From assembly GCA_035772405.1 (NCBI GenBank), contig JAYKKM010000439.1, positions 9,107,001 through 9,171,000 of the forward strand: a DNA stretch of 64,000 nt, read 5' to 3'. This document shows, in pieces, positions 9,461-21,060 of this stretch (the first letter of the stretch is position 1; the number at the start of each line of letters is the position of its first letter). The DNA is from Chrysogorgia sp. JL179-B06. Lineage: Eukaryota; Cnidaria; Anthozoa; Scleralcyonacea; Chrysogorgiidae. The position numbers and the translations under genes were made by a program. The notes below the pieces were generated by a model. It was not told the DNA's origin, did no database searches, and worked only from the letters and a program-made list of their open reading frames with translations.

Positions 9461-9589
9461 TGGAGTTATGAAAAATTCTCAAGTTTGATTTCAGGAAGTT
9501 TAAAATGTGTATCACACATGTTGTATCGTGAAAAACTGCGGTAACATGAACTTTGGGGACTGATCCCAATCGCTGCACCATTGTGTATA

Positions 9590-9735
9590 AAGAATAGAAA
9601 ATTGGCTTCGCTCGGGATAAATTTATCTTTACAAACTGAGATTATTCTGAGTGACTGGAAACAATGCAAATCTTTCCCATCTTTAAATCAGGAAACCGTA
9701 GTGACAAAAATAATTACCGCCATCGTAGCCTCAAT
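9590..9735 (+). mobile_element. LINE RT domain fragment (start of RT), array block copy 1
   Basis: The plus frame reads INLSLQTEIILSDWKQC and, one frame over, FPIFKSGNRSDKNNYR, the conserved beginning of non-LTR RT domains. The hAT-type MITE at 9736 interrupts it. Equivalent copies lie near 19365-19507 and 37525-37665. Confidence 0.7.
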
Positions 9736-9889
9736 CAGTGGCGAAGCTGGCCTATAGTAACTGGTCATGCTATGCTAATTTATAAACGTCTGCATATTTT
9801 GAAAACAATGTATTTCTAAAGATCTGAATATGTAAATCGTTTCAAAATTTGCATACAATGACCAGTTGCTATGGCCAACTTCGCTACTT
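9736..9889. mobile_element. hAT-type MITE, 154 bp, inserted in LINE RT (copy 1)
   Basis: The ends CAGTGGCGAAGCTGGCC and (complement) AAGTAGCGAAGTTGGCC are inverted. The 8-bp direct repeat GCCTCAAT flanks it at 9728-9735 and 9890-9897. An 8-bp target duplication and CAGTGGCG-like ends are typical of hAT elements. It splits a LINE RT frame. Copies occur at ~19508-19660 and ~37666-37819. Confidence 0.85.
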
Positions 9890-10375
9890 GCCTCAATTAA
9901 TAGCGTTTATAATAAAATGAAATGTTCTCCAAATTTCAAGCAGTCTTTCGAAAACAGCACTCAACAGAGATAGCAATAGCTAGAAGTGTACTAAATTGTG
10001 GAACATAATTATATGGATAATAAGCGAATGTATAGAATGGTGTTTATTGGCCTAAAGAAGACCTCATAAATGTTTGTTAATGCATAAATTGGTACATGAA
10101 GTGAGAGATAATGTCTAAATGTTTGTTACATAAATTGGAATATGAAGTGAGAGATAATGCACTGATCTAAATGTTTGTTTCATAAATTGGAACATTATTG
10201 AGTGAGAGGTAATGCAATGATATAGTTTGAAGATACATTACTATCTCAAACTCATTAATAATTCATGAGCCTAAAACAAGGAATCAGTACAATATATATC
10301 GGAGAAAGAAATTACATAAATTAAGTCAACTTTCACCTCCATTTTCTCTTAAAATACTGATTTGTTTGAGATATA

Positions 10376-10512
10376 ATATGAAATACTCGGAAGAGTGTTT
10401 CATCAGAATATCCAAAAACCTCGAAGTTTGTTAAAAAACCTCGGTTTCGCCTCGGTTTTCAACAAACGTCTCGGTGTTTGGATATACTGATGAAACACTC
10501 TTCCCCGTGTTT
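10376..10512. mobile_element. Palindromic MITE (ATGAAACAC..., copy 1)
   Basis: A near-perfect inverted repeat of ~60 bp per arm: ATATGAAA...GGAAGAGTGTTTCATCAG at 10376 on, and CTGATGAAACACTCTTCC...TTTCATAT up to 10512, with a short GTTTCGCC centre near 10443. Other copies are ~20148-20280 (an arm partly deleted) and ~38264-38404. Confidence 0.8.
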
Positions 10513-10559
10513 CATATATTACATACAATACAAGTATTCAAAATGTAAAGTATGACGAC

Positions 10560-10760
10560 AAATGATTTAATAGTTTGGATGTGGCATATGGTGTCCCCCA
10601 AGGTTCCCTATGTTTTGTTCTCTATATATAAATGATCTGCCAAAATGTGTAACAAATTGTAATATAAACATGTATCATGTATGCATGATCTAGTTTGCAG
10701 CCAAGTCATGATCTAGTTTGCAGCCAAGTCAGCAACAGTAATAGAAATAACATTACAAAA
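10560..10760 (+). mobile_element. LINE RT middle fragment (GVPQGS motif), copy 1
   Basis: Plus-strand reading has YGVPQGSLCFVLYI then NDLPKCVTNCNI, the conserved RT motif before the YADD box. In the copies at 20335-20585 and 38450-38725 it continues with SATEIEITLQNE and ISDWMKENRLIVNH, standard for non-LTR RT palms. Stops interrupt it. Confidence 0.75.
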
Positions 10761-10889
10761 TGATCCAACACACGATATTTTCCTTCACCATAAATCCTTA
10801 GAACATACAGTTTAATCGAGTGAAATGCCAAATATTACTTGTGATATACCCAATTCTTCTCCCGCCATTACCACCTTATATATACAGAA

Positions 10890-10990
10890 CTCGTGACTTC
10901 GCGGGTTCAATTCCAACTGGAAGGCCTTGATGTTGCATTTTTTTGCAACTGCAGTCCCGGTTTGGTCTTAAAATGTATATTTCGTACAGT
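10890..10990 (+). mobile_element. tRNA-derived SINE-like remnant with B box and hairpin tail
   Basis: GCGGGTTCAATTCC (10901-10914) fits a pol III B box. It is followed by GTTGCATTTTTTTGCAAC (a hairpin) and a GTCCCGGT / TAAAATGTATATT tail. The same tail lies at 46655-46705 and in the other array units (~20800-20880, ~38935-39020). No clear A box was identified, so this is a tentative SINE. Confidence 0.4.
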
Positions 10991-11040
10991 TTAATCGAGT
11001 GAAATGCCAAATATTACATGACGTAATATATTGAATTTGT

Positions 11041-11210
11041 ATGGGCTTAGATTTTACAATATCAACAGACACAACATAGCCTCCTTTGCACTAATGCAAC
11101 ATCGAGCTATTGTTCATCGTCGTTAATTCTTGAGACCTCAGGAGACGTCGAGAAGAATCCTGGTCCTCTTCGATTCGGCGATGAACAATTATCATGACAT
11201 TAAGAGGGAG
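11041..11210 (+). mobile_element. LINE 5' ORF fragment with 2A ribosome-skipping peptide (copy 1)
   Basis: The plus frame reads SLLCTNATSSYCSSSLILE then TSGDVEKNPGP and LRFGDEQLS before a stop. D-V-E-x-N-P-G-P (11144-11167) is the canonical 2A motif, at which the ribosome skips the Gly-Pro bond. N-terminal 2A sequences are known from CR1/L2-like LINEs of sea urchin and other invertebrates. The ORF is only a remnant, interrupted upstream (TAG) and just downstream (TGA). Confidence 0.8.
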
Positions 11211-11269
11211 CTTCTTATTGCTGCCATTTTGATGTTGGCTTACATTACATCTCTTCACCACAGCTCAAC

Positions 11270-11343
11270 GCTGTCGGTCCAACGAACAAAATTGAAGCCT
11301 GAAAGAGCTGATATGCTCATGTTCCTGGCAGAGAACTTGTAAG
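11270..11343 (+). pseudogene. hAT transposase C-terminal remnant (copy 1)
   Basis: The plus frame ends LKPERADMLMFLAENL then a stop, preceded by VQRTK. This matches the end of the hAT C-terminal dimerisation region (pattern QR..LKPE..D.L.FL..NL). Longer copies at 21130-21280 and 39314-39421 add VTTLARAQLKPETADML. Only the tail is present. Confidence 0.6.
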
Positions 11344-11620
11344 ATATCAGAATTTTATTTTATAATAACTTTGTTGTAAATAATTGTGTTGTAGATCTAT
11401 AAAATCTAACATAAATATAACGTATTTAAATTGTTTATGACATAAACATATTGTTTTTGAATTGGAAACTCATGAAGTATTGCGTGAGTTGCGTATTTTC
11501 TAGCTGTAGTTTGTAATAGGTAAAAAAATCGGGATTCAGTTTACCGTAACCGCCTCACCCTAACCTTTTATTTTTCAAAAAACCTTTTATTTTACAAGTA
11601 TTTTCCAATGTAAATGCAAA

Positions 11621-11780
11621 GGAATTTTAAGAAAATGTATCCCAGAAATTTTAAGAAAATCTATCCCAGAAATTTTAAGAAAATGTATCCCAGAAATTTA
11701 AAGAAAATGTATCCCAGAAATTTTAAGAAAATGTATTCTAGAAATTTAAAAAAAATGCATCCTAGAAATTGCTAGAATGC
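11621..11780 (+). repeat. 24-bp minisatellite, ~6 copies
   Basis: The unit AATTTTAAGAAAATGTATCC + CAGA is 24 bp, so a frame reading RNFKKMYP stays open through the array. It has grown from a single AGGAATTTTAAGAAAA site that is unexpanded in other array units (for example ~6986). Confidence 0.9.
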
Positions 11781-12067
11781 CTTTTAAAGTTTTCGTAAAT
11801 CAAAATGTTCGTGGAGGACGTACCCTAAGTCCGCATAGAGATATCACAGCTGAGCCTCGAACTACAGCACACTGAATTGCCCCCTGCTCATCCCCATAGA
11901 TATCCTCCTTGCTATTCGTTTTTCGTAACCACTAACCACTCTGAATGCGCGATCTTCCTCCCGTTATTCCGAAGAATAACAAGGAACGGTCATCAATGAT
12001 TACTAATTTATCACCATAAAGGCGACATTAGCAATCTGCTTCCCGCTCAAAAGAAAGCACTACGACT

Positions 12068-12900
12068 CTCTCTCCTCCGCAGAGGCTTATATATTTTATT
12101 AAAAAAGGCGCGCGTAGCGGGAGGAAAATCGGACGCGCGCAGGGAATGACGGGAAGAGAGAAAGAAAATAAGCCTCTGCCAGATAACGTATTCAACATGG
12201 CGACCAAATTCAGTGATGGACTGGGTCAGACTCGAGGGATACATTAATATCCAAGATAATGAACAAATAATTAATATCCAAAATGATAAACATTAATATC
12301 CAAGATAATAACAAGTGCCACGACAATTAACACACTGGTAACAATTTATAATGGCCGTTCCAATGAGTTTTCAAATTCAGAAATCAGCGAGCTCTTGACT
12401 AGACGTTCACATTGACTAGCATTCGGTAGTTTGCAGGTTAATATATAAACAACTTTATAAGACAGCTTGTATAGCAAAAATAAAAAACAATTGGAGCTTC
12501 AAGTTCAAAAAGCCAAATCAGTAAATCACTTAACTATGCATATATATTAAAGTATAAACAAACTTCAAACTAAAAGATGGTTTAAAATTGTTATTAATGT
12601 TAACTAAAACGACAACCTGGACAGAATGACATTAAACACCAATTTTCCAGACTCAAATCGTTCAAAGAACATTGTACATCGTTCAAACTATCGTCGATTT
12701 CAGGAGAAAGTGCCATGACCAGAGAACCGCGAATTTGACCAGAGAACCGCACATTATCTGGCAGAGGCTCCTTTTCTCGTTTCCCGTCTTCCCGTCGTCC
12801 ACCGCGCGCCTCCGATTTTCCTCGATCCACTCCCCGTGCGCTTCCCCATTTTGCACGCACGCCTTCCTCTAATAAAAATAAGCCTCTGCGGAGGAGAGAG
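12068..12900. mobile_element. MULE-like DNA transposon (833 bp, long inverted ends) inserted in core block
   Basis: The outer 23 bp (12068-12090 and 12878-12900) are perfect inverted copies starting CTCTCTCCTCCGCAGAGG, and similarity continues inward for >100 bp (AGCCTCTGCCAGATAA on both sides). It splits the array core at GCACTACGACT. A 9-bp duplication ACTACGACT/ACTACGATT (12059-12067, 12901-12909) flanks it. Long inverted ends plus a 9-bp duplication suggest the Mutator superfamily. There is no transposase, so it is non-autonomous. It is absent from the other core copies, so it post-dates amplification. Confidence 0.85.
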
Positions 12901-13558
12901 ACTACGATTCATCATCGTGGTTGCGAATGTAGTCTTCGTTAGAGAACAAAGACGGGACACATACTATAGAAATGATCCTAAAAAGTACGGTCTTACTTTC
13001 CATTTTCACCATGAGAACCTTTAAACTGAATATCATCAGGTCCCGAATGTGGGATAAGGAAATCTGATAGAAACGTTCTCGAACTCGAACGGTACATATC
13101 AAATTATTCAAATTTGATCGCTTATATGTTTCGGAAACATGGAATACATTTTTTTAGAAACATAGAAATATTTATCGAATGCCGGCACATATGCTCACCA
13201 ATGAATTGCGCATGTGCACAAGTACAGCGGCGTAAAACCATAGGCTGCCCAAATGAGTAGTTCTCTTATTTTATAATTTATATTTCATTCTTTTTTTTTT
13301 TTATTTCATTCTTTACCGGGGAGTAATCAAGGATTTCAATCCCTAATCCTCTCCTTAAACTGTTACTGTCCATAACCCCGATTCGACACTTCTATCAGTT
13401 TATCAAGGGTGATCGTTGTAACGTTATGATCCCTATTTATAACAAAATGCAAATAAGGCTTTAGTAGACCGTCATCACGATTCAATGGGGCGTGGATGCT
13501 ATTAATATGCTAAGCTTCCAGACAACGTCTCTGACGGTACTGCGGATTAGTGGTGATC

Positions 13559-14416
13559 ATTTTGGAATTGAGGGAAGTACAACCCTTTCATTTTAACAAC
13601 AAAAGTATTTGGTCATTCGATAGCAGATTTCCTTATGGCATTGGGAAAGAAAGCAGGATCTGTCTCGATGAACAATTTTGGAAGATCAACAGTGGACTTG
13701 AGGAATTTATTAAAATCTCTTACAATTTTAAGGACATCATCTGGACCAACTTTTTCGAATGGAATTTCCCGAGGCCATGTCAGCGTGGGTCGACGACATT
13801 CCGTCTTGAAAGGCTTCAGATAGACTTTCATTTCTTCAGGTTCCAACTGTGTATGCTATTAGCATTGTTTCTACGAAAAAGTAGAAACAATGCTAATAAA
13901 AGATTTAAAAGAAAGATTTAATAGAAAGATTTTTCAGAGCTATATCTTCACCACCGTCCGATTTTATCCAGTTTCCCATATCGACGTCAATCTATGGCCA
14001 GTCCTCTCATGTTGTGGGCGAATCAGGCAAATCGGATAACAGGTCTTACAGGTTCGTACACCATTGCAAGTACTTCTCTGCTTGGTTAATGTTGCTAGAT
14101 CTACCAGAGAAGGTGGTGAATTGTGTGCCGCGATTGGGGGTCAGCGTTGGCATTTCACTGGTATTATTTGAATGGTGTATGGACGGGTCAAGGCACTGGT
14201 GCATATGGAAAGCGTTGTGGATACCCCATTTCAATCAGATCGAGCGCAAGGCAGCGTGCCTCTGCTTAATTGCACATGAGGAATAATATTCCGGATAAGA
14301 GGATGTTGCATATCAATGCAAAAATCTAGCGTCTCGTTCGAATTCTTTCCTGAAACTTTCATTTTCTTGCATCGTTCGAACCACTGCGGTCCCGTAATCA
14401 CATTTCGCTGCGGGTT
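13559..14416 (-). pseudogene. Luciferase/haloalkane-dehalogenase-like pseudogene, copy 2 (inverted middle)
   Basis: Same layout as copy 1: the N-terminal part at 14416-14237 and C-terminal part at 13846-13613 are on minus, and the middle 14016-14226 is inverted to plus. It shares copy 1's N-terminal deletion, TGA stop and His-to-Tyr change. Around 13855-13930 it carries its own local insertion with an inverted AGCATTGTTTCTACGAAAAA sequence (TTTTTCGTAGAAACAATGCT in reverse), a small snap-back duplication. Confidence 0.85.
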
Positions 14417-14657
14417 TAATTCGGATACAATTGTGGATTCGGATACCAAGTGATGGGTATAAATTGGTATAAATTCTGTGTGATCAATTGGCGCATGTGC
14501 ACATGATTAGTTTGCCAAAAATGGAAGTAGAACCTTTGTTGTATACTTGGCATTCTTTTAGAGATAGTAAGATTGATATCTGTTGGAATGCAAGCATATA
14601 CGCTAAAGCTAAGAGTTGGCTGGTTTATATCAGAATTTGTTCATATCAGAAGTTTAA

Positions 14658-16540
14658 AGTGCACCTAACACCAAAAGTGATAATGCTATGTTTGAAAGGG
14701 CACTCAAAATGATGAAGATTGGATGGCGCTAACAGTTCTCCGATATCTATTTTCGTTTTTGAGGTATTCAGTTATATATCATGGTATGTTAATGAGGCAG
14801 AGGATGACGTCAAGCAGGCAAACAACATTGTGGCAATTCTAAAATTTGTGTATATCTAAGTCAAAGTTATCTAACGAAATTTCGTGAAACTTTGCACGTG
14901 GATACATACTACCAAACTAAAGAACATGGTTCAAGTTATTTTGTCACCATAGTAACAGATTAACTTCCAAACCTCTCCGTTCCAATACAGAAGTTTTCAT
15001 TTTCTGCCATCGCAAGTAACGTCCTCGATTTCAAACTTGGGTATTGCATTGGAAAAGTTATTGAAAAAGTTATTGAAAACTGCCAACCTGAACATGTGCG
15101 GCACATGAGAGAAAACTAATTATTTTGTCTTAGAAACTAGGTGGTTTGGAAACTAATCTATTTATACCAAGCAAGGATGCAAAATAATTAATGCAAGTTA
15201 AAAATAAAAAACAAACAAAACATGGAGCAGTCTTGAACATGGTTGAAGGTATGGTCAGCAGGACATGTGTCCCAGGTGAAGACCAACCTGACAAAAAATT
15301 ACGGAATAGACATAAATTAAAGACAAGGACTAATACACTAATTACATATGATAGGACAGATTAAGAACAGCAGCTTAAATTATATGAACCGCGGCACTTA
15401 GAGCAGTACGTTTTCAAAGTGCGCATTCTGTTTACATCGAAAGAAGAGTCTAATTGAGAAGAGTAGTATATATAAAGTTGGTGCTTAAAAGAGAAAATGA
15501 TCGGATATAGATTGATGATCGGATATAGATTGTTCCAGAGAAAGACAATTCGATTTAAAAAGGAGTTCCTAAAAAGAGAAGTCCTGTAAGGATTGACTTG
15601 AAGCAAATTGTCCTTGCTAGAACGGGTGCGAGACGAGAGCCTCTGAGAGGTGAGAAGAAAAGGTAGCAAAAGAGGAGATGTCTAGATCGTAGAGGCTTTG
15701 TCTACATTTGAAAAAAAGACGAGATCCTTTATTTCAAGCCAGTACGATATATAGGTAATAAGTTGAGCCATCTTGAGACGCTCAGGATAAGACAACTCGT
15801 AGTCTTGAAGTATAAATTTGGTAGCTTGTCTTTGAAGGCAAGATCAAGTGATCAAGGAGCTCAAGATCATGTGACGATCCTTGAGGTGCCCAGTGAGATC
15901 GGACGAGAGCAAGATTGAGTAGCCGACGGCAACGACTATCAATTAATTGAGTAAAATTCATGCGAAGAAAGCCAAGCAAGCAGTTTGCTTTAGTGGTACA
16001 GCTGGCAATATGAGGGGACCATTTAAGGTCATTGCTGACAACCACACCCAAGTCGACTTGATGAGAAACACTCTTGATTGGTTCGTTGTTGAGGTAATAG
16101 GAATGTGTTGGAGGGTTGCGTTTGCGAGATACTCTGAGCTTAAATTTCAGATTAAATTTCAGTTACCAAGACAGCGACCAGTTGCACATAGATTCGAGAT
16201 CAAGCTGGAGCATATGGATCATCTGGATCATCTGTTAGTATATATGCAGGTGATAACATAACCTGAACCATGTTCTTTAGTTTGGTAGTATGCATCCAGG
16301 TGCAAAGTTTCAAGTAATGCATCCAGGTGCAAAGTTTCAAGTAATTTCATTGGATAACTTTGAAGATATACACGAATTTTAGAATTACCACAATGTTATT
16401 TGCCTAATTTAACGTCATCCTGTGCCTCATTAACATATAATAACTGAAAAGATCGAGAACGAAAATAGATATCGTAGAACTATTAGCGCCATTCGTGGCC
16501 TTTCAAACATAGCATTATCATTTTTGGGGTGAGGTGCACT
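14658..16540. mobile_element. TTAA-flanked inverted-end element, copy 2
   Basis: TTAA at 14654-14657 and 16541-16544. The same ~300-bp inverted ends as copy 1. Near 16288-16340 the GCATCCAGGTGCAAAGTTTC segment is tandemly duplicated, a copy-specific change. Confidence 0.65.
15361..16250 (-). mobile_element. LINE RT C-terminal fragment, copy 2
   Basis: Minus frames read GVVVSNDLKWSPHIASCTTKAN, LLGFLRMNFTQL and LLNLALVRSHWAPQGSSHDLELL (16051-15782), then FRNSFLNRIVFLWNNL and the Cys-rich tail (15669-15361). This is the late RT/thumb and C-terminus of a CR1-like LINE, broken by frameshifts. Confidence 0.8.
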
Positions 16541-17435
16541 TTAATGTTACATTAACCCAAGTTTATTCTTGGAAAATATAAATGACTGCACCATTTTCAT
16601 TTTGGCATATATGTCTTTACCAAAGCTCAACATCTGTCGGTGGTCGCCGGTCGGTCCAACGAACAAAAATACGAACATGTTTTCAAATCTACATACACTT
16701 TCAAATGCATATAAAACCTTTAATTTTTCGAGTATTTTCCAATGTAAATGCAAAGGAATTTTAAGAAAAGCTTTCCTAAATCAAAATTTATATCCAAGCT
16801 CCCATAGAGATATTGAAGCTACGCCGCGAACTAAGCTCATCGCCATAAATATCTTGTCAATCCTTGCTATATTAATTAATAATATTTCCTTTAAATCTTA
16901 AATATTTACATGTAGTCACACTCGTTAACCACTCTGAATGCGCGATCTTCCTCCCGTTATTCCGAAGAATAACAAGGAACGGTCATCAATAATTACTAAT
17001 TTATCACCATAAAGGCGACATTAGCAATCTGCTTCCCGCTCAAAAGAAAGCACTACGACTCATCATCGTGGTTGCGAATGTAGTCTTCGTTAGAGAACAA
17101 AGACGGGACACATACTATAGAAATGATCCTAAAAAGTACGGTCTTACTTTCCAGTTTCACATGAGAACCTTTAAACCGAATATCATCAAGTCCCGAATGT
17201 GGGATAAGGAAATCTGATACAATTTTCTCGAACTCGAACGGATAAATATCAAATTATTCAAATTTGATCGCTTTTATGTTTCGGCAACATCGAATACATT
17301 TTTTAGAAACATATATAAACCTTTATCGAATGCCGGCACATATGCTCACCAATGAATTGCACATGTGCATAAGTACACCGGCGTAAAACCATAGGTTGCC
17401 CAAATGAGTAGTTATCATATTTTATAATTTATATT

Positions 17436-17467
<32 letters not shown>

Positions 17468-17499
17468 TTTTATTTCATTCTTTTTTATTGTTTTTTCTC

Positions 17500-18250
17500 G
17501 ACATTAATGAACTATTTACAAATCCTAGAAAATAAAGCTGCTAAACTCGCAGTTGCTGCTCTACCATTCTCCTCCTCAGCTGAAGCCTTAAAACAATTAA
17601 CTGGACACCTCTGAGAATCAGACGACAGAAACATCGCTGTATTTTTATATTTAAATGTATTAACGGTTTAATAGATTTTGACTTTGAACTAATTAGAAAT
17701 AATAACATTCATAAATATTTTACAAGGACCAACAACAATCTACATCTACCTAAAGTCAACACAAACTGGGGGAAACAAAAACTGATTTAACACGCATCAA
17801 TTGATTTTAATAACTTGGACAATAAAATAAAAAGCACAAACTCGCTTACAATATTTAAAAATGAACTGAAAAAACACCAATTTAATTAGTTTCAAAGTGA
17901 ATGTGAGAGCCATTGTACAGTTTATAATAGTAATGTAATGTTACGTGACTTATTGTAATGTAATGTCATGTAATGTAATGTTACGTGACTTAATGTAATG
18001 TAATGTAATGTAAATGTATTTGTCATTGTCATTGTAATTATAATGTAATGTAATGTTACGTGACTTAATATAATGTTACGTGACTTAATATAATGTTACG
18101 TGACTTAATATAATGTATTGTAATTGTCATTGTCATTATCATTGTAATTGTAACTGTAATGTAATGTAATGTAATCTTGTGAAGTATTACAGGACCCCAC
18201 TGAAAAACACTTCGGTGACGTGGCTATCCTGAATAAATATTATTATTATT
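17500..18250 (+). mobile_element. LINE 3' end, copy 2
   Basis: The same plus-strand RT C-terminus and TAATG/TTACGTGAC tail as 7735-8472, ending in CCTGAATAAATATTATTATT. Here the ENKAAKL frame runs further (SAEALKQLTGHL), so single copies differ in their frameshifts. Confidence 0.75.
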
Positions 18251-19364
18251 CTTTACCGGGGGTAATCAATAATTTCAATCCCTAAACCTCTCCCCACTGG
18301 TCAGTGGAGTGACTTTAATTTTTAGGGAAAAAAATATAAATTGCAGACTTAAAAAAAAATGAGCCACCACACAAATTCCTTCTTCTGGTAATTACGTAGA
18401 ATTTGCATATAACTCACCTCAAGCTTTAAGCAAAGTAATGTGGGTAACTATTACAGCAAGATACTGTACTCGTTCCTTTCAATGCTTTCTCCACTTCCAC
18501 CACAGCCCATTCAACGCAGTCGATTTTGTGAAAAATTTCTACTTTGGAAGAGTTTTAGATACCACCATCGATTTTGTTGAATTCAAGTTTCTGCATAGCA
18601 TTGGAGCAACAGAAGGGATGATGTTGAAAAAGTTTACATTTCAAATTATTTTTCTGAAACTCTTTAAAACCATTAGAAGAAACACGTTGACAAAGAAGGT
18701 TTAAGGCATAATCACATGCACTAATAGTGAAAACTATTTAAACGAAGCTGCAAACAATATTTTATATGGCCAATTGTTTGTATGACAAATGTTTACTACT
18801 ATAGGTGTTATAACTGCATGAATGAACACACAGTTGATTGTACTTTGGCTTAATTATTTTATTGGGCCTTTTCGCATCTTTTTTAAAAGTTTCAACAAAT
18901 TTTAAGCGTTTCAGCTCAAGTCCTGAATGTAATATCCGTGACGTAACGTCCGTGACTAACTGTTGTAGTTATTTCTAAAATATTACAGTTCATCAGACTT
19001 TGGTTTCCATCAAAGTGGTTCCATTGGATATATATCTGTACAGCATAATTGTTTTGATAATCTATCAAATAATTATTTAAGAAGAGAAAAATTTCTAACC
19101 AAATGTCATTTGTTACGTAACGTCCGTGACAAAACTTCTCATTCCTGGTACTATTCTCAGAAATTATTTTGAATAAAGTTTACACTGAGATATATAGAGA
19201 CTCTAATGAGGATTATTTCTAATATAAGTGCTTGGAGTTATGAAAAATTCTCAAGTTTGATTTCAGGAAGTTTAAAATGTGTATCACACATGTTGTATCG
19301 TGAAAAACTGCGGTAACATGAACTTTGGGGACTGATCCCAATCACTGCACCATTGTGTATAAAG

Positions 19365-19507
19365 AATAGAAACCTCGCTTCGCTCGGGATAAATTTATCT
19401 TTACAAACTGAGATTATTCTGAGTGACTGGAAACAATGCAAATCTTTCCCATCTTTAAATCAGGAAACCGTAGTGACAAAAATAATTACCGCCATCGTAG
19501 CCTCAAT
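19365..19507 (+). mobile_element. LINE RT start fragment, copy 2
   Basis: Copy of 9590-9735, interrupted at ~19508 by the same hAT MITE, so the MITE insertion came before the 9.7-kb duplication. Confidence 0.65.
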
Positions 19508-19661
19508 CAGTGGCGAAGCTGGCCTATAGTAACTGGTCATGCTATGCTAATTTATAAACGTCTGCATATTTTGAAAACAATGTATTTCTAAAGATCTGAA
19601 TATGTAAATCGTTTCAGAATTTGCATAGAATGACCAGTTGCTATGGCCAACTTCGCTACTT
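19508..19661. mobile_element. hAT-type MITE, copy 2
   Basis: CAGTGGCGAAGC...GCTACTT ends with flanking GCCTCAAT, as in copy 1. Confidence 0.8.
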
Positions 19662-20334
19662 GCCTCAATTAATAGCGTTTATAATAAAATGAAATGTTCT
19701 CCAAATTTCAAGCAGTCTTTCGAAAACAGCACTCAACAGAGATAGCAATAGCTAGAAGTGTACTAAATTGTGGAACATATATGGATAATAAGCGAATGTA
19801 TAGAACGGTGTTTATTGGCCTAGAGAAGACGTCATAAATGTTTGTTAATGCATAAATTGGTACATGAAGTGAGAGATAATGTCTAAATGTTTGTTACATA
19901 AATTGGAATATGAAGTGTGAGATAATGCACTGATCTAAATGTTTGTTTCATAAATTGGAACATTATTGAGTGAGAGGTAATGCAATGATATAGTTTGAAG
20001 GTACATTACTATCTCAAACTCATTAATAATTCATGAGCCTAAAACAAGGAATCAGTACCGAGACGGATATCGGAGAAAGAAATTACATAAATTAAGTCAA
20101 CTTTCACCTCCATTTTCTCTTAAAATACTGATTTGTTTGAGATATAATATGAAATACTCGGAAGAGTTTTCATCAGAATATCCAAAAACCTCGAAGTTTG
20201 TTAAAAAACCCTCGGTTTTCAAAAAACGTCTCGGTGTTTGGATATACTTATGAAACACTCTTCCTCGTGTTTCATATATTACATACAATACAAGTATTCA
20301 AAAAGTAAAGTTTGACGACAAATGATTTAATAGT

Positions 20335-20585
20335 TTGGATGTGGAATATGGTGTCCCCCAAGGTTCCCTATGTTTTGTTCTCTATATATAAATGATCTGC
20401 CAAAATGTGTAACAAATTGTAATATAAACATGTATCATGTATGCATGATCTAGTTTGCAGCCAAGTCAGCAACAGAAATAGAAATAACATTACAAAATGA
20501 AAAAATACTACATGTAAATAGGATATCGGATTGGATGAAGGAAAACAGGCTGATTGTAAATCATACTGAAACATATATAATTTAT
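20335..20585 (+). mobile_element. LINE RT middle fragment, copy 2
   Basis: GVPQGS and NDLPKC are followed by AAKSATEIEITLQNE and ISDWMKENRLIVNH on plus. The catalytic YADD sequence is not intact (the region reads HVCMI then a stop). Confidence 0.75.
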
Positions 20586-20588
20586 TTG

Positions 20589-20700
20589 TTCTAAGGATTT
20601 ATGGTGAAGGAAAATTTCGAGTGTTCGAAAAATGTATATTTAATTTATTAAGTGTATATTTCCAACACACGATATTTTCCTTCACCATAAATCCTTAGAA
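20589..20700. mobile_element. 112-bp palindromic MITE (TTCTAAGGATTTATGG)
   Basis: TTCTAAGGATTTATGGTGAA at 20589 and its reverse complement ending at 20700 form ~37-bp inverted arms around an AT-rich loop. A full copy is at 38728-38839. Unit 1 keeps only the right arm (~10760-10802), a clean half-loss. Confidence 0.85.
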
Positions 20701-20979
20701 CATACAGTTGAATCGAGTGAAATGCCAAATATTACTTGTGAAATACCCAATTATTCTCCCGCCATTACTACATTATATATACAGAACTCGTGACTTCGCG
20801 GGTTCAATTCCAACCGCAAGGCCTTGATGTTACATTTTTTGCAACTGCAGTCCCGGTTTGGTCTTAAAATGTATATTTCGTACAGTTTTAATCGAGTGAA
20901 ATGCCAGATATTACTTGACGTAATATATTTAATTTGTATGGGCTTAGATTTTACAATATCAACACACATGCACACAGCC

Positions 20980-21060
20980 TCCTTTGCACTAATGCAACAT
21001 CGAGCTATTGTTCATCGTCGTTAATTCTTGAGCTTCTCCGATTCGGCGATGAACAATTAT
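20980..21060 (+). pseudogene. 2A-LINE fragment with in-frame loss of the 2A motif (copy 2)
   Basis: Aligned with 11100-11190, the frame reads SSSLILE-L-LRFGDEQLS. Thirty bases encoding the skipping motif are gone with the frame kept. Compare 39179-39202, where the motif is present. Confidence 0.7.
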
